Shown piece by piece: positions 7,655-16,259 of a DNA stretch of 43,149 nt. Positions within the stretch are counted from its first letter, which is position 1; each line of letters opens with the position of its first letter. Under the pieces are notes generated by a model. The model did no database searches. It saw only the letters and a program-made list of their open reading frames with translations, and was not told where the DNA came from. The translations under genes and the position numbers were made by a program. Source of the DNA: Oscillospiraceae bacterium (lineage in GTDB: Bacteria; Bacillota; Clostridia; UBA1381; UBA9506); the NCBI GenBank assembly GCA_015068855.1, contig SVJS01000009.1:1-43149 (forward strand). Reading direction: 5' to 3'.

Positions 7655-8863
7655 TCACTTCTGTTGCAGGCTCTTAAAATCCTCCCAGAAGTTACCATAG
7701 GATTTAGCCACACACTCTGCACCTAAAACGGTTGTCTCGCCCTCTGCCACCGTTGCGGCAATAGCAGCCGCCATGGCAATGCGATGGTCGTTATGGCTAT
7801 CGACGGCACAGCCGGAAAGCGGCGTTTTTCCGCAAATGATGAGCCCGTCCTCCGTTTCACGGATGCAGGCGCCAAAGCGGCTGAGCATGTCCTTGGTTGT
7901 GGCAAGACGGTCACTTTCCTTAATGCGAAGCCTTGCCCCGTTTACAAGTTTAGTCTCCCCCTCGGCCTGTGTTGCAACCACCGAGATGATGGGCACTAAG
8001 TCCGGAATCTGGCTCACATCTAACGTGATGCCGCGAAGGGGCGAACCAAAGCGCTCCAAAAGCGACATAATGGCCTTATCGCCCTGGCTTGACTCCGGCC
8101 GCAGACCCAAAACTGTGACGTGGCTTCCCAGCGCATTGGCGCAAAGATAAAAGGCCGCCTGCGAATAATCCCCCTCCATCTGCATGGTTTGGGGGCAATA
8201 TGTTTGCCGCCCGGGAATTTCATAGCGCTTATAGTCCGCGCTTACCTGAACCGAAACCCCGAACGCGCGAAGAATATCTAATGTCATGTCGATATATCCC
8301 ACCGACTCTGCCTCTGTGGTCAGCTCGATGGTGCTGTCCTGCTCTGCCAGCGGCAGGGCAAACAAAAGACCCGTAATAAACTGGGAGCTGATGTTCCCGG
8401 GCAGGCTGAAATGACCGCCGCGCAGCGTGCCGCAAAAGCTGACCGCGTCAGCTGTTTTTTCATAGCTAATGCCGCAAGACTCACAGATCGCAAAATAAGG
8501 GTCCAAGGGGCGCTCCATCAACCGGCCGTGGCCCGTAAAGCGCACTTTTTTGCCGGAAAGCAGCGCCAGAGGAATTAAAAACCGGAGGGTTGAGCCGGAC
8601 TCCCCGCAATCAATCGTGACGCCCTCGGGCGGGCAGGGGCGCTGCCCCGTAATCACAAGCCGGTCGCCATCCGAAACGGCCTTGGCGCCCAAGCTCTTCA
8701 TGGCCGAAACCGTAGCACTGATATCCTGCGAAAAGAACACGCCGGAAAGTCTCGATGTCCCCTCTGCCAAAGCAGCGGCAATGACGGCGCGGTGCACCTG
8801 ACTTTTAGAGGGCGGCGCTGTCAGTGTGCCGGAAAGCGGTCCGGGGGTAATGTGTTGTTCCAT
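7655..8863 (-). CDS. aroA: 3-phosphoshikimate 1-carboxyvinyltransferase (EPSP synthase)
   Basis: This 402-residue enzyme transfers enolpyruvyl from PEP to shikimate-3-phosphate in aromatic amino acid synthesis. The N-terminal PPSKSQVHRA loop, GRLMERPLDPY, KESDRLATTKDML and DSHNDHRIAMA motifs are all present. The PEP-loop region reads GESGSTLRFL instead of the GNAGTAMR type of E. coli AroA, which I believe is common in Clostridia. The start is placed at the ATG at 8863, preceded by AGGTGG; the GTG at 8872 overlaps this site. It stands alone among the shikimate genes here, between pheT and spmA. Confidence 0.93.
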   Translation of the reverse strand: MEQHITPGPLSGTLTAPPSKSQVHRAVIAAALAEGTSRLSGVFFSQDISATVSAMKSLGAKAVSDGDRLVITGQRPCPPEGVTIDCGESGSTLRFLIPLALLSGKKVRFTGHGRLMERPLDPYFAICESCGISYEKTADAVSFCGTLRGGHFSLPGNISSQFITGLLFALPLAEQDSTIELTTEAESVGYIDMTLDILRAFGVSVQVSADYKRYEIPGRQTYCPQTMQMEGDYSQAAFYLCANALGSHVTVLGLRPESSQGDKAIMSLLERFGSPLRGITLDVSQIPDLVPIISVVATQAEGETKLVNGARLRIKESDRLATTKDMLSRFGACIRETEDGLIICGKTPLSGCAVDSHNDHRIAMAAAIAATVAEGETTVLGAECVAKSYGNFWEDFKSLQQK

Positions 8864-8891
8864 AATATCCACCTGTGTTTCCTAAGATAGA

Positions 8892-8923
8892 AGCGGAGAG
8901 CCGAAAGTCCTCGGTTCTCCGCT
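8892..8923 (-). terminator. Terminator hairpin after pheT
   Basis: AGCGGAGA/TCTCCGCT with an inner CCGA/TCGG stem (8892-8923). On the leftward strand the following tract is TTCTATCTT, so termination may be partial and aroA could receive read-through. Confidence 0.6.
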
Positions 8924-8935
8924 GTTTTGTTTCCG

Positions 8936-11308
8936 TTATCGTAAAACGGCACCTAATTCTTTTTCCAGAGCGGAGAGAATCTCTGTCACAGTCTGGGTGA
9001 CCTCCGCATCGGTCAACGTTTTTTCCATGGATTGCAGGGTTACAGAATAGGCCATGGATTTTTTGCCGTCAGGCACCTGCTTGCCTTTATACACATCAAA
9101 CAAAGTAAGGCCCGCAAAGAGATTCTTCGCCTTTTTCTTGATGATGGCTTCAACATCTGCTGCCAAAACCCCGTCATCCACCAAGATGGCCAGGTCGCGA
9201 ACAACCGCGGGATATTTGGGCAGGGGTTTATAGGTTTTGCTGTTCTTGGAATAGGTCAGCAAATCGGGCATGTTGATTTCTGCGGCATAAATTTCCTTAT
9301 CAAGACCATATTGCTTGCAAACAGCCGGATGAATCTGACCCATAACGCCGATGACCTTTTTGCCGATGCAAATGTTTGCGCACCGTCCGGGATGGAAGGT
9401 GGGGTTCTCACTATCGGGCAAGAAGCGGGCGCCGGACAGGGAAACACCGTCAAACAGGGTTTCCACAACACCCTTGCAATCATAAAAATCACAATCGCCG
9501 TAAAGACCTAAGGAAACGACCTTTCGTTCCTCGGGCAGCGCTTCCCCTTCACGGGGCAGGTAAATGGTTGCCAGCTCGTAAAGGGCAGCCGCCGGGGCTT
9601 TGTAGTTCTGGTTCCGCGCCAGCGTTTCCAACATGGAATGCAGCGCCGTTGTCCGCATGATGGAGTTTTCTTCGCCTAAGGGGTTACTGATGGTAACTGC
9701 GTTTCTTTGCGGGCTGTCTGCTGCCAGGCGCAGCTTATCAAACAAAACGGGGTTTGTGAAGCTATATGTCACAATCTCGTTAAAACCGCAGGCACAAAGC
9801 AGGGCTTTCACCTTTTCTTCCAGCTTCTGCGCCGGTGTTTTAACGCTATGAGCTGTTTCGCCGCACATTAATGTGGACGGAATTTTATCGTAACCGTAAA
9901 TACGCAGAATTTCTTCCGCCACATCAGCAAAGCCCTCAACGTCTTTACGGAAGCTGGGCGGAACGACAGCGTCAGAGCGCACCTCAAAAGCAAGGGCGCG
10001 CAGCGTGTCTTCCATGAACGCGCGGTCAATATCCGTGCCTAAGAACGCATTAATTTTAGCCGGATCAAAGGGAATCACGTTGGGTTCATCTACAGCGCCG
10101 CGTAAATCTATCACGCCGTCAACAACCTCGCCGCAGCCAAGAGCTTCCACCAGCTCGCAGGCACGCATGATAGCGGGCATTGTGTTTTGGGGGTCAAGTC
10201 CCTTTTCGTAACGGGCAGAACTTTCTGTTCTCAGGCCCAGTTTTCTTGCGGTTTTACGAACCAGCGCCGCACCAAAGGTAGCCGATTCAAATAAAACGGT
10301 CGCCGTATCTTCCTTAATCTCGGAATTCTGTCCGCCCATAACGCCGGCCACGCCAACAGGCTTTTTGCCGTCACAAATCATCAGCATGGAGTCATCCAGC
10401 TTGCGCTCGATGTCATCTAAGGTGGTCAGCATTTCGCCGTCTTTGGCTCTGCGAACGCAAATGGTGGCATCTTCTAAATCACGCAGGTCAAAGGCGTGCA
10501 TGGGCTGACCGTATTCTAACATGATATAGTTCGTAATATCAACAATGTTATTGATAGAGCGAATGCCACAGGCTGCTAAGCGGTCCTGCATCCATTTGGG
10601 AGAGGGGCCGATTTTGACATTTTTAACGACCTTGCCGCAATAGCGCAGACAGCCGACGGTATCTTCCACAGAAATTTTAACATAGTTATGAATATCATCT
10701 CCGGCGCCATGAACCGCGGGCACAGGCAGGGTAAAGGGACGACCAAAGGTAACCGCCGTTTCTCTTGCCAGACCAATCACGGAAAGACAGTCGGGACGGT
10801 TGGAGGTGATTTCAAATTCCACAATGTTCTCATTTAAGTTAAACACATCGCGAATGTCCATACCGGCCGGCAGGCTGTCATCCAAAATCAAAATGCCGTA
10901 TTCTGCATCAGGGAAATCCTCATCGGTAAAGCCCAGCTCATTATGAGAGCAAAGCATGCCGGCAGATTCCACACCGCGGAGTTTACCGGTTTTGATTTTT
11001 GTGCCGTCAGGAAGCAGCGCGCCGTCTAATGCAACAGGCACGGTCTGTCCCGGCTTAACATTGGGAGCACCGGTTACAATCTGCAAGGTTTTCTCCCCCA
11101 CATTAATCTGACAAACAACCAGTTTGTCTGCATCGGGATGGGGGGTTATGTCAACAATTTTACCAACAACAACGTTTACGAGCTTGTCGCCGGCATTTGA
11201 GATGCCCTCAACCTTAGAACCCGTCATCGTCATGGCATGGTTATAGGCCTCCGGCGTGATGCCGCTAATATCTGTATAGTCACTGAGCCAACTCATGGGT
11301 ATTTTCAT
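8936..11308 (-). CDS. pheT: Phenylalanine-tRNA ligase beta subunit
   Basis: The 790-residue beta subunit pairs with PheS as an alpha2-beta2 enzyme that charges tRNA-Phe. Domains in order are the EMAP/tRNA-binding OB fold (residues about 40-150, with PHPDADKLVVCQINVG), the B3/B4 editing domain (about 210-370), the B5 domain (about 400-470), the catalytic-like core (about 480-680) and the C-terminal anticodon-binding FDX-ACB domain (about 695-790, KYPAVVRDLAILVD). The length is normal. It starts 21 bp after pheS and shares the T-box-controlled transcript. Confidence 0.96.
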   Translation of the reverse strand: MKIPMSWLSDYTDISGITPEAYNHAMTMTGSKVEGISNAGDKLVNVVVGKIVDITPHPDADKLVVCQINVGEKTLQIVTGAPNVKPGQTVPVALDGALLPDGTKIKTGKLRGVESAGMLCSHNELGFTDEDFPDAEYGILILDDSLPAGMDIRDVFNLNENIVEFEITSNRPDCLSVIGLARETAVTFGRPFTLPVPAVHGAGDDIHNYVKISVEDTVGCLRYCGKVVKNVKIGPSPKWMQDRLAACGIRSINNIVDITNYIMLEYGQPMHAFDLRDLEDATICVRRAKDGEMLTTLDDIERKLDDSMLMICDGKKPVGVAGVMGGQNSEIKEDTATVLFESATFGAALVRKTARKLGLRTESSARYEKGLDPQNTMPAIMRACELVEALGCGEVVDGVIDLRGAVDEPNVIPFDPAKINAFLGTDIDRAFMEDTLRALAFEVRSDAVVPPSFRKDVEGFADVAEEILRIYGYDKIPSTLMCGETAHSVKTPAQKLEEKVKALLCACGFNEIVTYSFTNPVLFDKLRLAADSPQRNAVTISNPLGEENSIMRTTALHSMLETLARNQNYKAPAAALYELATIYLPREGEALPEERKVVSLGLYGDCDFYDCKGVVETLFDGVSLSGARFLPDSENPTFHPGRCANICIGKKVIGVMGQIHPAVCKQYGLDKEIYAAEINMPDLLTYSKNSKTYKPLPKYPAVVRDLAILVDDGVLAADVEAIIKKKAKNLFAGLTLFDVYKGKQVPDGKKSMAYSVTLQSMEKTLTDAEVTQTVTEILSALEKELGAVLR

Positions 11309-11329
11309 GTTCTTCTCTTCCTTTCCGCA

Positions 11330-12349
11330 TTAAAATTGCTTCAAAAAGCGCAGGTCGTTCTCATATAAAAGACGCATATCGTCAATATTCAAACGACGCA
11401 TAACAATTCTTTCCAGACCTAAACCAAAGGCAAAGCCGCTGTAAACGGAGGTGTCAATTCCGCAACGTTCCAAAACCTTGGGATGCACCATACCGGCGCC
11501 CAACAGCTCAATAAAGCCCTCGCCCTTACAAACTCGACAGCCCTTGCCGCCGCACACAAAGCAGGAAACGTCAACCTCGGCGCTGGGCTCGGTGAAGGGG
11601 AAATGGTGAGGACGGAAACGAAGAACGGCATCGTTACCGTAAAGCGTTTTCATAAAGGTTTCCAGTGTGCCCTTTAAGTCGCCCATGGTGATGCCTTTAT
11701 CAACAACCAGACCCTCAATCTGATGGAAGACGGGAGAATGCGTTGCGTCCACAGCGTCACTGCGGTATACGCGTCCCGGCGCAATCACACGGATGGGCGG
11801 TTTCTGGTTTTCCATAACACGAACCTGCACAGAAGAGGTCTGTGAACGGAGCACAACGTTATCATTAATGTAGAACGTATCCTGCGTATCACGGGCAGGA
11901 TGGTCCTTGGGGATGTTCAATGCTTCAAAGTTATAATAGTCAAACTCAACCTCGGGACCCTCGGCAATAGAAAAGCCCATGCCCACAAAAATGTCCTTAA
12001 CCTCATCTAAAACAGTGGTTAACGGATGGGTTTGGCCCTGCTGAGGCTTACGACCCGCCATGGTCACATCAAGCGCTTCTTCTTTTAACTTCTCTTCCAT
12101 GGCCGCCGATTCTAAAACGGACTTTCTTGCATCCAGCTGCATTTCAATAAAGCTGCGCACCTCGTTGGCCAGCTGGCCAATCAGCGGTCTTTCCTCGGCA
12201 GAAAGAGCACCCATGCCGCGGAGCACGCCCGTCAGCTCACCTTTTTTACCCAGCATGCGAACGCGGATGTCTTCCAGCTCCTGCAAGGACTGTGCGGCAG
12301 ATAGCGCCTCGGCTGCCTGCGCTTTCATGTTCATCAATTGATCCTTCAT
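11330..12349 (-). CDS. pheS: Phenylalanine-tRNA ligase alpha subunit
   Basis: The 339-residue catalytic alpha subunit shows an N-terminal coiled coil (residues about 1-80) followed by the class II core. The core contains motif 2 ([23 protein letters not shown]), the [16 protein letters not shown] strand and motif 3 ([11 protein letters not shown]). [18 protein letters not shown] insert with four cysteines near residue 270 is a zinc-binding-like feature seen in many bacterial PheS proteins. It is preceded by a T-box leader and followed closely by pheT. Confidence 0.96.
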   Translation of the reverse strand: MKDQLMNMKAQAAEALSAAQSLQELEDIRVRMLGKKGELTGVLRGMGALSAEERPLIGQLANEVRSFIEMQLDARKSVLESAAMEEKLKEEALDVTMAGRKPQQGQTHPLTTVLDEVKDIFVGMGFSIAEGPEVEFDYYNFEALNIPKDHPARDTQDTFYINDNVVLRSQTSSVQVRVMENQKPPIRVIAPGRVYRSDAVDATHSPVFHQIEGLVVDKGITMGDLKGTLETFMKTLYGNDAVLRFRPHHFPFTEPSAEVDVSCFVCGGKGCRVCKGEGFIELLGAGMVHPKVLERCGIDTSVYSGFAFGLGLERIVMRRLNIDDMRLLYENDLRFLKQF

Positions 12350-12439
12350 GATTTGTAAAATCCCCTTTCATAACGTCAAGATAAAGCAGGATATGTCTGC
12401 ACAAAAGCCGCCTCCTGCCCCGACGGCTTTCTTTTTTCG

Positions 12440-12705
12440 GGCAATAAAAAACACCCCTCCCAAAAAAGGGACGAGCGAACAATCGTCGTGGTACCACCCT
12501 TATTTCCAAAGCGCATGGCTCTGGCTTCATTGACGCATAACGGGCGCCTGCCGGCACGACCTACCAACCAAACGGCCTTCAACCGCGCAGCTCCGAGGTG
12601 AAATTTCAGCTCTGCCCTTAACCGGATTTTCTCACAGCCGACGGAAAACCCTCTCTTTGTGGTGTGACAGCCCTACTTTGCCTCATCATTGCTTTTTCTT
12701 CTATT
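12440..12705 (-). promoter_or_regulatory. T-box riboswitch controlling pheST (Phe specifier UUC)
   Basis: Read leftward, the leader contains the conserved T-box sequence GGGTGGTACCACG (12487-12499). It is followed by a terminator formed by AAGGG...CCCTT with ACGA/TCGT inside and a T6 run. Upstream, stem I has an AGTA loop-E element (AAAGTAGGG) opposite a loop that contains UUC at 12600-12602, the phenylalanine codon. By known T-box logic, uncharged tRNA-Phe stabilises the antiterminator and turns on pheS and pheT. Confidence 0.93.
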
Positions 12706-12715
12706 TATATAGGCT

Positions 12716-12744
12716 ATTGTACCACACTGTTTTTTGATTTGCAA
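12716..12744 (-). promoter_or_regulatory. Sigma-A promoter of the T-box-pheST operon
   Basis: Minus-strand TTGCAA (12739-12744), 17 bp, TACAAT (12716-12721), placed immediately before the T-box leader. Confidence 0.8.
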
Positions 12745-12816
12745 GTGTTTTTCTCGATTTTCCGTTGAAAACCGTCAGCTGCCCCGGAAAGGACCTGCCA
12801 AAACCGAAAAAAACGA

Positions 12817-12845
12817 TTGCACATAAGGGCTTTTTTTGCTATACT
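12817..12845 (+). promoter_or_regulatory. Sigma-A promoter of the lipoprotein gene
   Basis: TTGCAC (12817-12822), 17 bp, TATACT (12840-12845), 44 nt before the start codon at 12889. Confidence 0.7.
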
Positions 12846-12888
12846 GAAACCAGAACAGAAAAAAGTCTTTTTTTAAGGAGGCATGACA

Positions 12889-13533
12889 ATGAAACGATTG
12901 TTTACATTACTTACCGTCCTGTTCGTGTTGTTCTTGGTCGGTTGCGACACCGCCAAACAGAACCAACACGAAGAAACAGCCGATTTTACATTGTTTTCCC
13001 TTGCCTGGGGAACAGATTGGGAAACCGCACAAAACAGCGAGTTTCTGCAAAACGCAAGCTTTGATGTTACCGAAAACGGGCCCCGTCAACTGGTCAAAAT
13101 CGAGGGTTTAGACTATTTGGGTGTTCCGTTGGAAATGACGGGGCTTGCCTTCGATATTGGCGAAAATGCCGAAACAAACGGATTGCACAGCGTTTTTTTA
13201 CAATTTAATGAAGAAAACGAAGCAACGCTGCTTGGCAAACTGACAGCGCTCTACGGAGAACCCAAAACCGCCTACACCGATACAAACGGCGTCACCATTC
13301 CGATTCAGCCCATCGGCTGGGTCAGCGATGATACCATTGAGGATGTTTTGACAGCAGAAGAAAAAGAATACTACGTAAACCTGTTTCCGGCGGATTATGA
13401 GCAGACGCGACTGGATGCTGCCCTGCGCTCCCCTCTCAGTTCCATACGCTTTGATGCGGAGAATAATCTGGTTGAGTTTAACGGAAACGCTGCCGCTGTC
13501 GTTTCCTTTATAAAAGCAGAACTACAAAAATAA
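12889..13533 (+). CDS. Predicted lipoprotein of unknown function
   Basis: The 214-residue protein has a lipoprotein signal peptide (KR, then a hydrophobic core, then the lipobox LVGC at about residues 17-20), so it is probably anchored outside the cytoplasmic membrane. The mature part is acidic. It has a SLAWGTDWETAQ segment near the start and two aromatic-rich segments later. I do not recognise a named family. AAGGAGG lies 7 nt before the ATG at 12889, which I prefer over the ATG at 12883 because that codon almost touches the ribosome binding site. It is a single-gene unit with its own promoter. Confidence 0.75.
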   Translation: MKRLFTLLTVLFVLFLVGCDTAKQNQHEETADFTLFSLAWGTDWETAQNSEFLQNASFDVTENGPRQLVKIEGLDYLGVPLEMTGLAFDIGENAETNGLHSVFLQFNEENEATLLGKLTALYGEPKTAYTDTNGVTIPIQPIGWVSDDTIEDVLTAEEKEYYVNLFPADYEQTRLDAALRSPLSSIRFDAENNLVEFNGNAAAVVSFIKAELQK

Positions 13534-13588
13534 TACAAAGCAAACCCTATGCGGCGCAAAATAACATGCCGGATGCTCGTTTTATGGT

Positions 13589-13617
13589 TTGACTTTTCCC
13601 TTGGTTTGTGTTATGCT
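13589..13617 (+). promoter_or_regulatory. Sigma-A promoter before the small orphan gene
   Basis: TTGACT (13589-13594), 17 bp, TATGCT (13612-13617). It lies inside the longer upstream extension of the reading frame, so the true start must be downstream. Confidence 0.65.
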
Positions 13618-13656
13618 AAGGGGCGGGGGCTAAACAAAAGACAATGGGTGATCTAT

Positions 13657-13875
13657 GTGAAAAACGAGAAATTTAGCCTCTATCCGGAAGATTTCAACTT
13701 TTATTATATTGTCCGCGTGCATACCGATGACGGTGTTTTTTATGCCTACAACAGTCGGCTTTTGGTGCGCTCTTTAAGCAGCGCCAAACCTTTTAACACC
13801 AGGCGCTCCGCCCTGCGCTGCATTCGTCTGGGCGGCTTTTCCAATGCGGAAATTATAACCGTTAAACGAAATTAA
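13657..13875 (+). CDS. Small hypothetical protein (about 72 residues)
   Basis: This short protein (KNEKFSLYPEDFNFYYIVRV at its start) has no family I recognise. It is basic at the C-terminus and alternates hydrophobic and polar residues like a small beta-rich domain. The start is inferred: the frame extends to 13549, but a good promoter sits at 13589-13617. GGGTGATC, complementary to the 16S 3' end, precedes the in-frame GTG at 13657; the GTG at 13648 is an alternative. A hairpin terminator follows at once. Confidence 0.55.
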   Translation: MKNEKFSLYPEDFNFYYIVRVHTDDGVFYAYNSRLLVRSLSSAKPFNTRRSALRCIRLGGFSNAEIITVKRN

Positions 13876-13888
13876 TAAAGCTAAAAAC

Positions 13889-13914
13889 GCTCTGCGTGAT
13901 GCAGAGCATTTTTT
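13889..13914 (+). terminator. Terminator of the small orphan gene
   Basis: GCTCTGC/GCAGAGC hairpin with a 5-nt loop followed by ATTTTTTATA. Confidence 0.8.
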
Positions 13915-13920
13915 ATAAGA

Positions 13921-13964
13921 AAAAAGGACACAGCAGACGGAAATTTGTCTGCTGTGTCCTTTTT
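13921..13964 (-). terminator. Terminator of the zinc-ribbon gene, 18-bp hairpin
   Basis: AAAAAGGACACAGCAGAC (13921-13938) pairs perfectly with 13947-13964 around an 8-nt loop. The T5/A5 ends suit termination in both directions. Confidence 0.8.
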
Positions 13965-13965
13965 C

Positions 13966-14325
13966 TCATTCTTCTGCATCAAAGGGCTGCCCGCAAGCAG
14001 GGCAAAACGCTGCGCCCTCCTCGCTTGTTTTACCGCATACAGAACAGATTTTTTTCTTGGAAATCGATGCCACGCGAAGCTCCTGTTGTTTTAGGGTTTC
14101 CCGAAGCTCATCAATGGAAGCAATCAGCTCTTCCAAAACCTCTGCCGATGTTTCTTCCCCTTTTGCCGCTTGATATGTAACCTCGCCAAGCAGCTCATAT
14201 TTTGTCCGCAGGGCACCTTTGGTTTCCACAACAGCCAGCTTTGTTTTCGTCAGCTCCACCAGCTCGCCGGATTTTTTTACGGCCTCATTCATTGTACCTT
14301 TCAAATCAGCAAAAAACTTTTCCAT
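13966..14325 (-). CDS. Zinc-ribbon domain protein with coiled coil
   Basis: The 119-residue protein has a long predicted helical region (residues about 1-90, rich in K, E and L). A C-terminal zinc ribbon follows, CSVCGKTSEEGAAFCPACG, with the CxxC...CxxC spacing. Proteins of this architecture are common in Firmicutes next to regulators, and their role is mostly unknown. The start has an upstream AAGGAG and GAGGG. Its promoter (14362-14391) diverges from the XRE regulator gene. Confidence 0.72.
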   Translation of the reverse strand: MEKFFADLKGTMNEAVKKSGELVELTKTKLAVVETKGALRTKYELLGEVTYQAAKGEETSAEVLEELIASIDELRETLKQQELRVASISKKKICSVCGKTSEEGAAFCPACGQPFDAEE

Positions 14326-14361
14326 ACGGCCCTCAGGCTCCTTTCTGTTATAACTGAGTTA

Positions 14362-14391
14362 AGTATAGCATACCGGCATCCCTTTCGTCAA
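14362..14391 (-). promoter_or_regulatory. Sigma-A promoter of the zinc-ribbon gene
   Basis: Minus-strand TTGACG (14386-14391), 18 bp, TATACT (14362-14367). Confidence 0.65.
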
Positions 14392-14413
14392 GTCATCCTT
14401 TGCGGCACAAAAA

Positions 14414-14428
14414 TACAATATTGTTGTA
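14414..14428. promoter_or_regulatory. Possible operator between divergent promoters
   Basis: TACAATATTGTTGTA has inverted TACAA/TTGTA arms and lies between the zinc-ribbon and XRE promoters. TTGTTGTA recurs at 14484-14491 next to the rightward -10 element, so the XRE protein could bind both. This is inferred only from symmetry. Confidence 0.3.
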
Positions 14429-14466
14429 CTTTTTGAAAAATTTTTTGCTTTTTGTCAAATTTTAGC

Positions 14467-14495
14467 TTGACTTTTCTTGGACTTTGTTGTATAAT
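14467..14495 (+). promoter_or_regulatory. Sigma-A promoter of the XRE regulator gene
   Basis: TTGACT (14467-14472), 17 bp, TATAAT (14490-14495). Confidence 0.75.
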
Positions 14496-14538
14496 TAAAT
14501 AAAAAGTACAAGCATTTTGATTAATTGGAGGTCATCCT

Positions 14539-14940
14539 ATGATAAAACCAGATAAAACAGCCTTTGCCGTAAAATTAAGAACCCTGCGTCTTGAACGTGG
14601 TCAGTCGCAGGAAAGCCTTGCCCGCGAACTGGGCATTTCCCGCAGTTGTCTTGCTAATTATGAGGCAGGCAAGCGCGAACCGGATAATGATATGTTAGTG
14701 CGCATTGCCGATTTCTTTCACGTTATGACAGATTATCTTATGGACCGCACCACCTCCAAAACCTTAGAGTTCACGTTGCAGGAAATGAACGATTTCGCAG
14801 AGATTAAACAGTTTTTAGACAGCCGCAGCCTGTCGCTGAACCTGTCCGGCCTGTCGCCCGAAGGTCGGGTTGCCGTTCTGCGCTATTATGATTATGTAAA
14901 AAACCTTGACCGTCCCGGAGGCAAACAAGCTCTGCTGTAA
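14539..14940 (+). CDS. XRE-family transcriptional regulator
   Basis: The 133-residue protein starts with a Cro/C1-type helix-turn-helix (residues about 10-65: LRTLRLERGQSQESLARELG, then ISRSCLANYEAGKREPDNDM). It ends with a short helical tail (residues about 80-133) of unknown ligand or dimer function. GGAGG lies 8 nt before the ATG. Its own promoter faces the zinc-ribbon gene promoter, so it may control that gene and itself. A large hairpin lies between this gene and the carboxypeptidase gene. Confidence 0.85.
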   Translation: MIKPDKTAFAVKLRTLRLERGQSQESLARELGISRSCLANYEAGKREPDNDMLVRIADFFHVMTDYLMDRTTSKTLEFTLQEMNDFAEIKQFLDSRSLSLNLSGLSPEGRVAVLRYYDYVKNLDRPGGKQALL

Positions 14941-14964
14941 CGCTTTCCCCACATAGAAAAGCAT

Positions 14965-15031
14965 AAGACCTACCCTTCATGCATAGGATACAACAGGTAA
15001 CCCCATTTTGTTTGCATGAAAGGTAGGTCTT
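14965..15031 (+). promoter_or_regulatory. Hairpin covering the ribosome binding site of the carboxypeptidase gene
   Basis: AAGACCTACC plus TTCATGCA (14965-14983) pair with TGCATGAA plus GGTAGGTCTT (15013-15031). That is 18 bp with one mismatch and a 29-nt loop. The right arm contains AAGGTAGG, the likely ribosome binding site for the ATG at 15036. It could be a weak terminator of the preceding gene, since only TTTGTC follows, or a structure that limits translation of the carboxypeptidase. Confidence 0.5.
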
Positions 15032-15035
15032 TGTC

Positions 15036-16208
15036 ATGAAACGAATGATTGCTCTTTTTTTACTGATCTGTTGCTTTTTCAGCGCCGGTGCTTATGCAGA
15101 ACAACAGCCAAACATTACTATCTCCTCTCCGTCTGCCATTTTAATAGAAGCAGAAAGCGGGCAGGTTTTGTTTGAACAAAACAGTCACGACCGCCGACCG
15201 CCCGCCTCAGTTACAAAAATTATGACCATGCTTTTAGTGATGGAGGCCATCGACCGCGGGCAAATCGCTATGGAAGACATGGTTACCTGCTCGGACTATG
15301 CCGCTTCCATGGGCGGTTCTCAGGTTTATCTGGAACCCGGGGAGCAGATGAGTGTTCACGACATGCTAAAAGCCGTGGCCGTTGCCTCGGGAAACGATGC
15401 CGCCGTGGCACTGGGAGAACACATCGCCGGCAGCAGCGAAGCGTTTGTTGACATGATGAACAAGCGCGCAGGCGAGCTTGGCATGAACGATACAAACTTT
15501 GTTAACTGTAACGGTTTAGACCACGAGGCGCACCGTACCAGCGCCCATGACATTGCCCTGATGAGCCGCGAGCTGACCAGCCATAGCGCTATTTTTGATT
15601 TCACAAGCATCTGGATGGATAGCCTGCGCGACGGCGCTTTTGGCCTGGTTAACACCAACAAACTGATTCGATTTTATGAGGGCGCCAACGGCCTTAAAAC
15701 CGGTTCCACGGGCGCCGCAAAATATTGTCTTTCTGCCTCTGCCTGCCGTGACGGCATGACCCTGATTGCCGTTGTTATGGGCGCTGAATCCTCCAAGGAA
15801 CGCTTTAACGATGCCTCGCGCCTTTTGGATTTCGGCTTTGCCAATTACACCATAGCCGATTCTTTGTTATCTGATGAAGAGCTGGAAAGCGTTACCATCC
15901 AAAAGGGTGTGAAACAGCAAATCAAACCCGCCCCCAGTGAGGCGTTTCATTTGCTGGTCAACAAAGCCCGCATACAGGAGATTGAAAAAAAGATTACCCT
16001 GACAAAGCAGGTGCCCGCACCCATTCGTGCCGGAGATAAACTCGGCGAGGTGGAATTTGCAATCGACGGGCAAATCATCGGAACGGCCGACCTTGTGGCA
16101 ACCGAGGATTGCCCCCGCCTTGGGCCCCTTTCCATGCTGGGTGTTTTAGCCAAACAGCTTCTGTTTGGGAACCCGCAAGCGGTCGTTCCCAAGCCCATCG
16201 GCGTATAA
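15036..16208 (+). CDS. D-alanyl-D-alanine carboxypeptidase (DacF/PBP5 family)
   Basis: The 390-residue enzyme removes the terminal D-Ala from peptidoglycan pentapeptides outside the membrane. It has a signal peptide (residues 1-22, ending AYA) and all three serine-enzyme motifs: SVTK (about residue 60), SGN (about 113) and KTG (about 228). A PBP5-type C-terminal beta domain follows (about 280-370). In B. subtilis the related dacB and dacF genes act in spore cortex formation. The BofC-like neighbour fits that idea but does not prove it. No clear promoter is visible directly upstream, and the ribosome binding site lies in a hairpin arm. Confidence 0.9.
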   Translation: MKRMIALFLLICCFFSAGAYAEQQPNITISSPSAILIEAESGQVLFEQNSHDRRPPASVTKIMTMLLVMEAIDRGQIAMEDMVTCSDYAASMGGSQVYLEPGEQMSVHDMLKAVAVASGNDAAVALGEHIAGSSEAFVDMMNKRAGELGMNDTNFVNCNGLDHEAHRTSAHDIALMSRELTSHSAIFDFTSIWMDSLRDGAFGLVNTNKLIRFYEGANGLKTGSTGAAKYCLSASACRDGMTLIAVVMGAESSKERFNDASRLLDFGFANYTIADSLLSDEELESVTIQKGVKQQIKPAPSEAFHLLVNKARIQEIEKKITLTKQVPAPIRAGDKLGEVEFAIDGQIIGTADLVATEDCPRLGPLSMLGVLAKQLLFGNPQAVVPKPIGV

Positions 16209-16231
16209 CCGCCCCCCTGTTTCTTCCTTAG

Positions 16232-16259
16232 GTATATTTTCCTCTCGCTTGGTTAGACT
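16232..16259 (+). promoter_or_regulatory. Probable forespore (sigma-F/G) promoter of the BofC-like gene
   Basis: GTATA (16232-16236), 14 bp, then GGTTAGACT (16251-16259), which fits the sigma-F/G -10 pattern GGnnAnAnT. The same spacing is seen before sigG in this window. A TTGGTTA...TAACCAA inverted repeat (16249-16272) overlaps the -10 element. Confidence 0.5.

Noticed and set aside
12440-12700. Leftward ORFs across the pheST leader (12246-12582)
   Set aside because: The region is explained by the T-box and its terminator; the frames have no family match.
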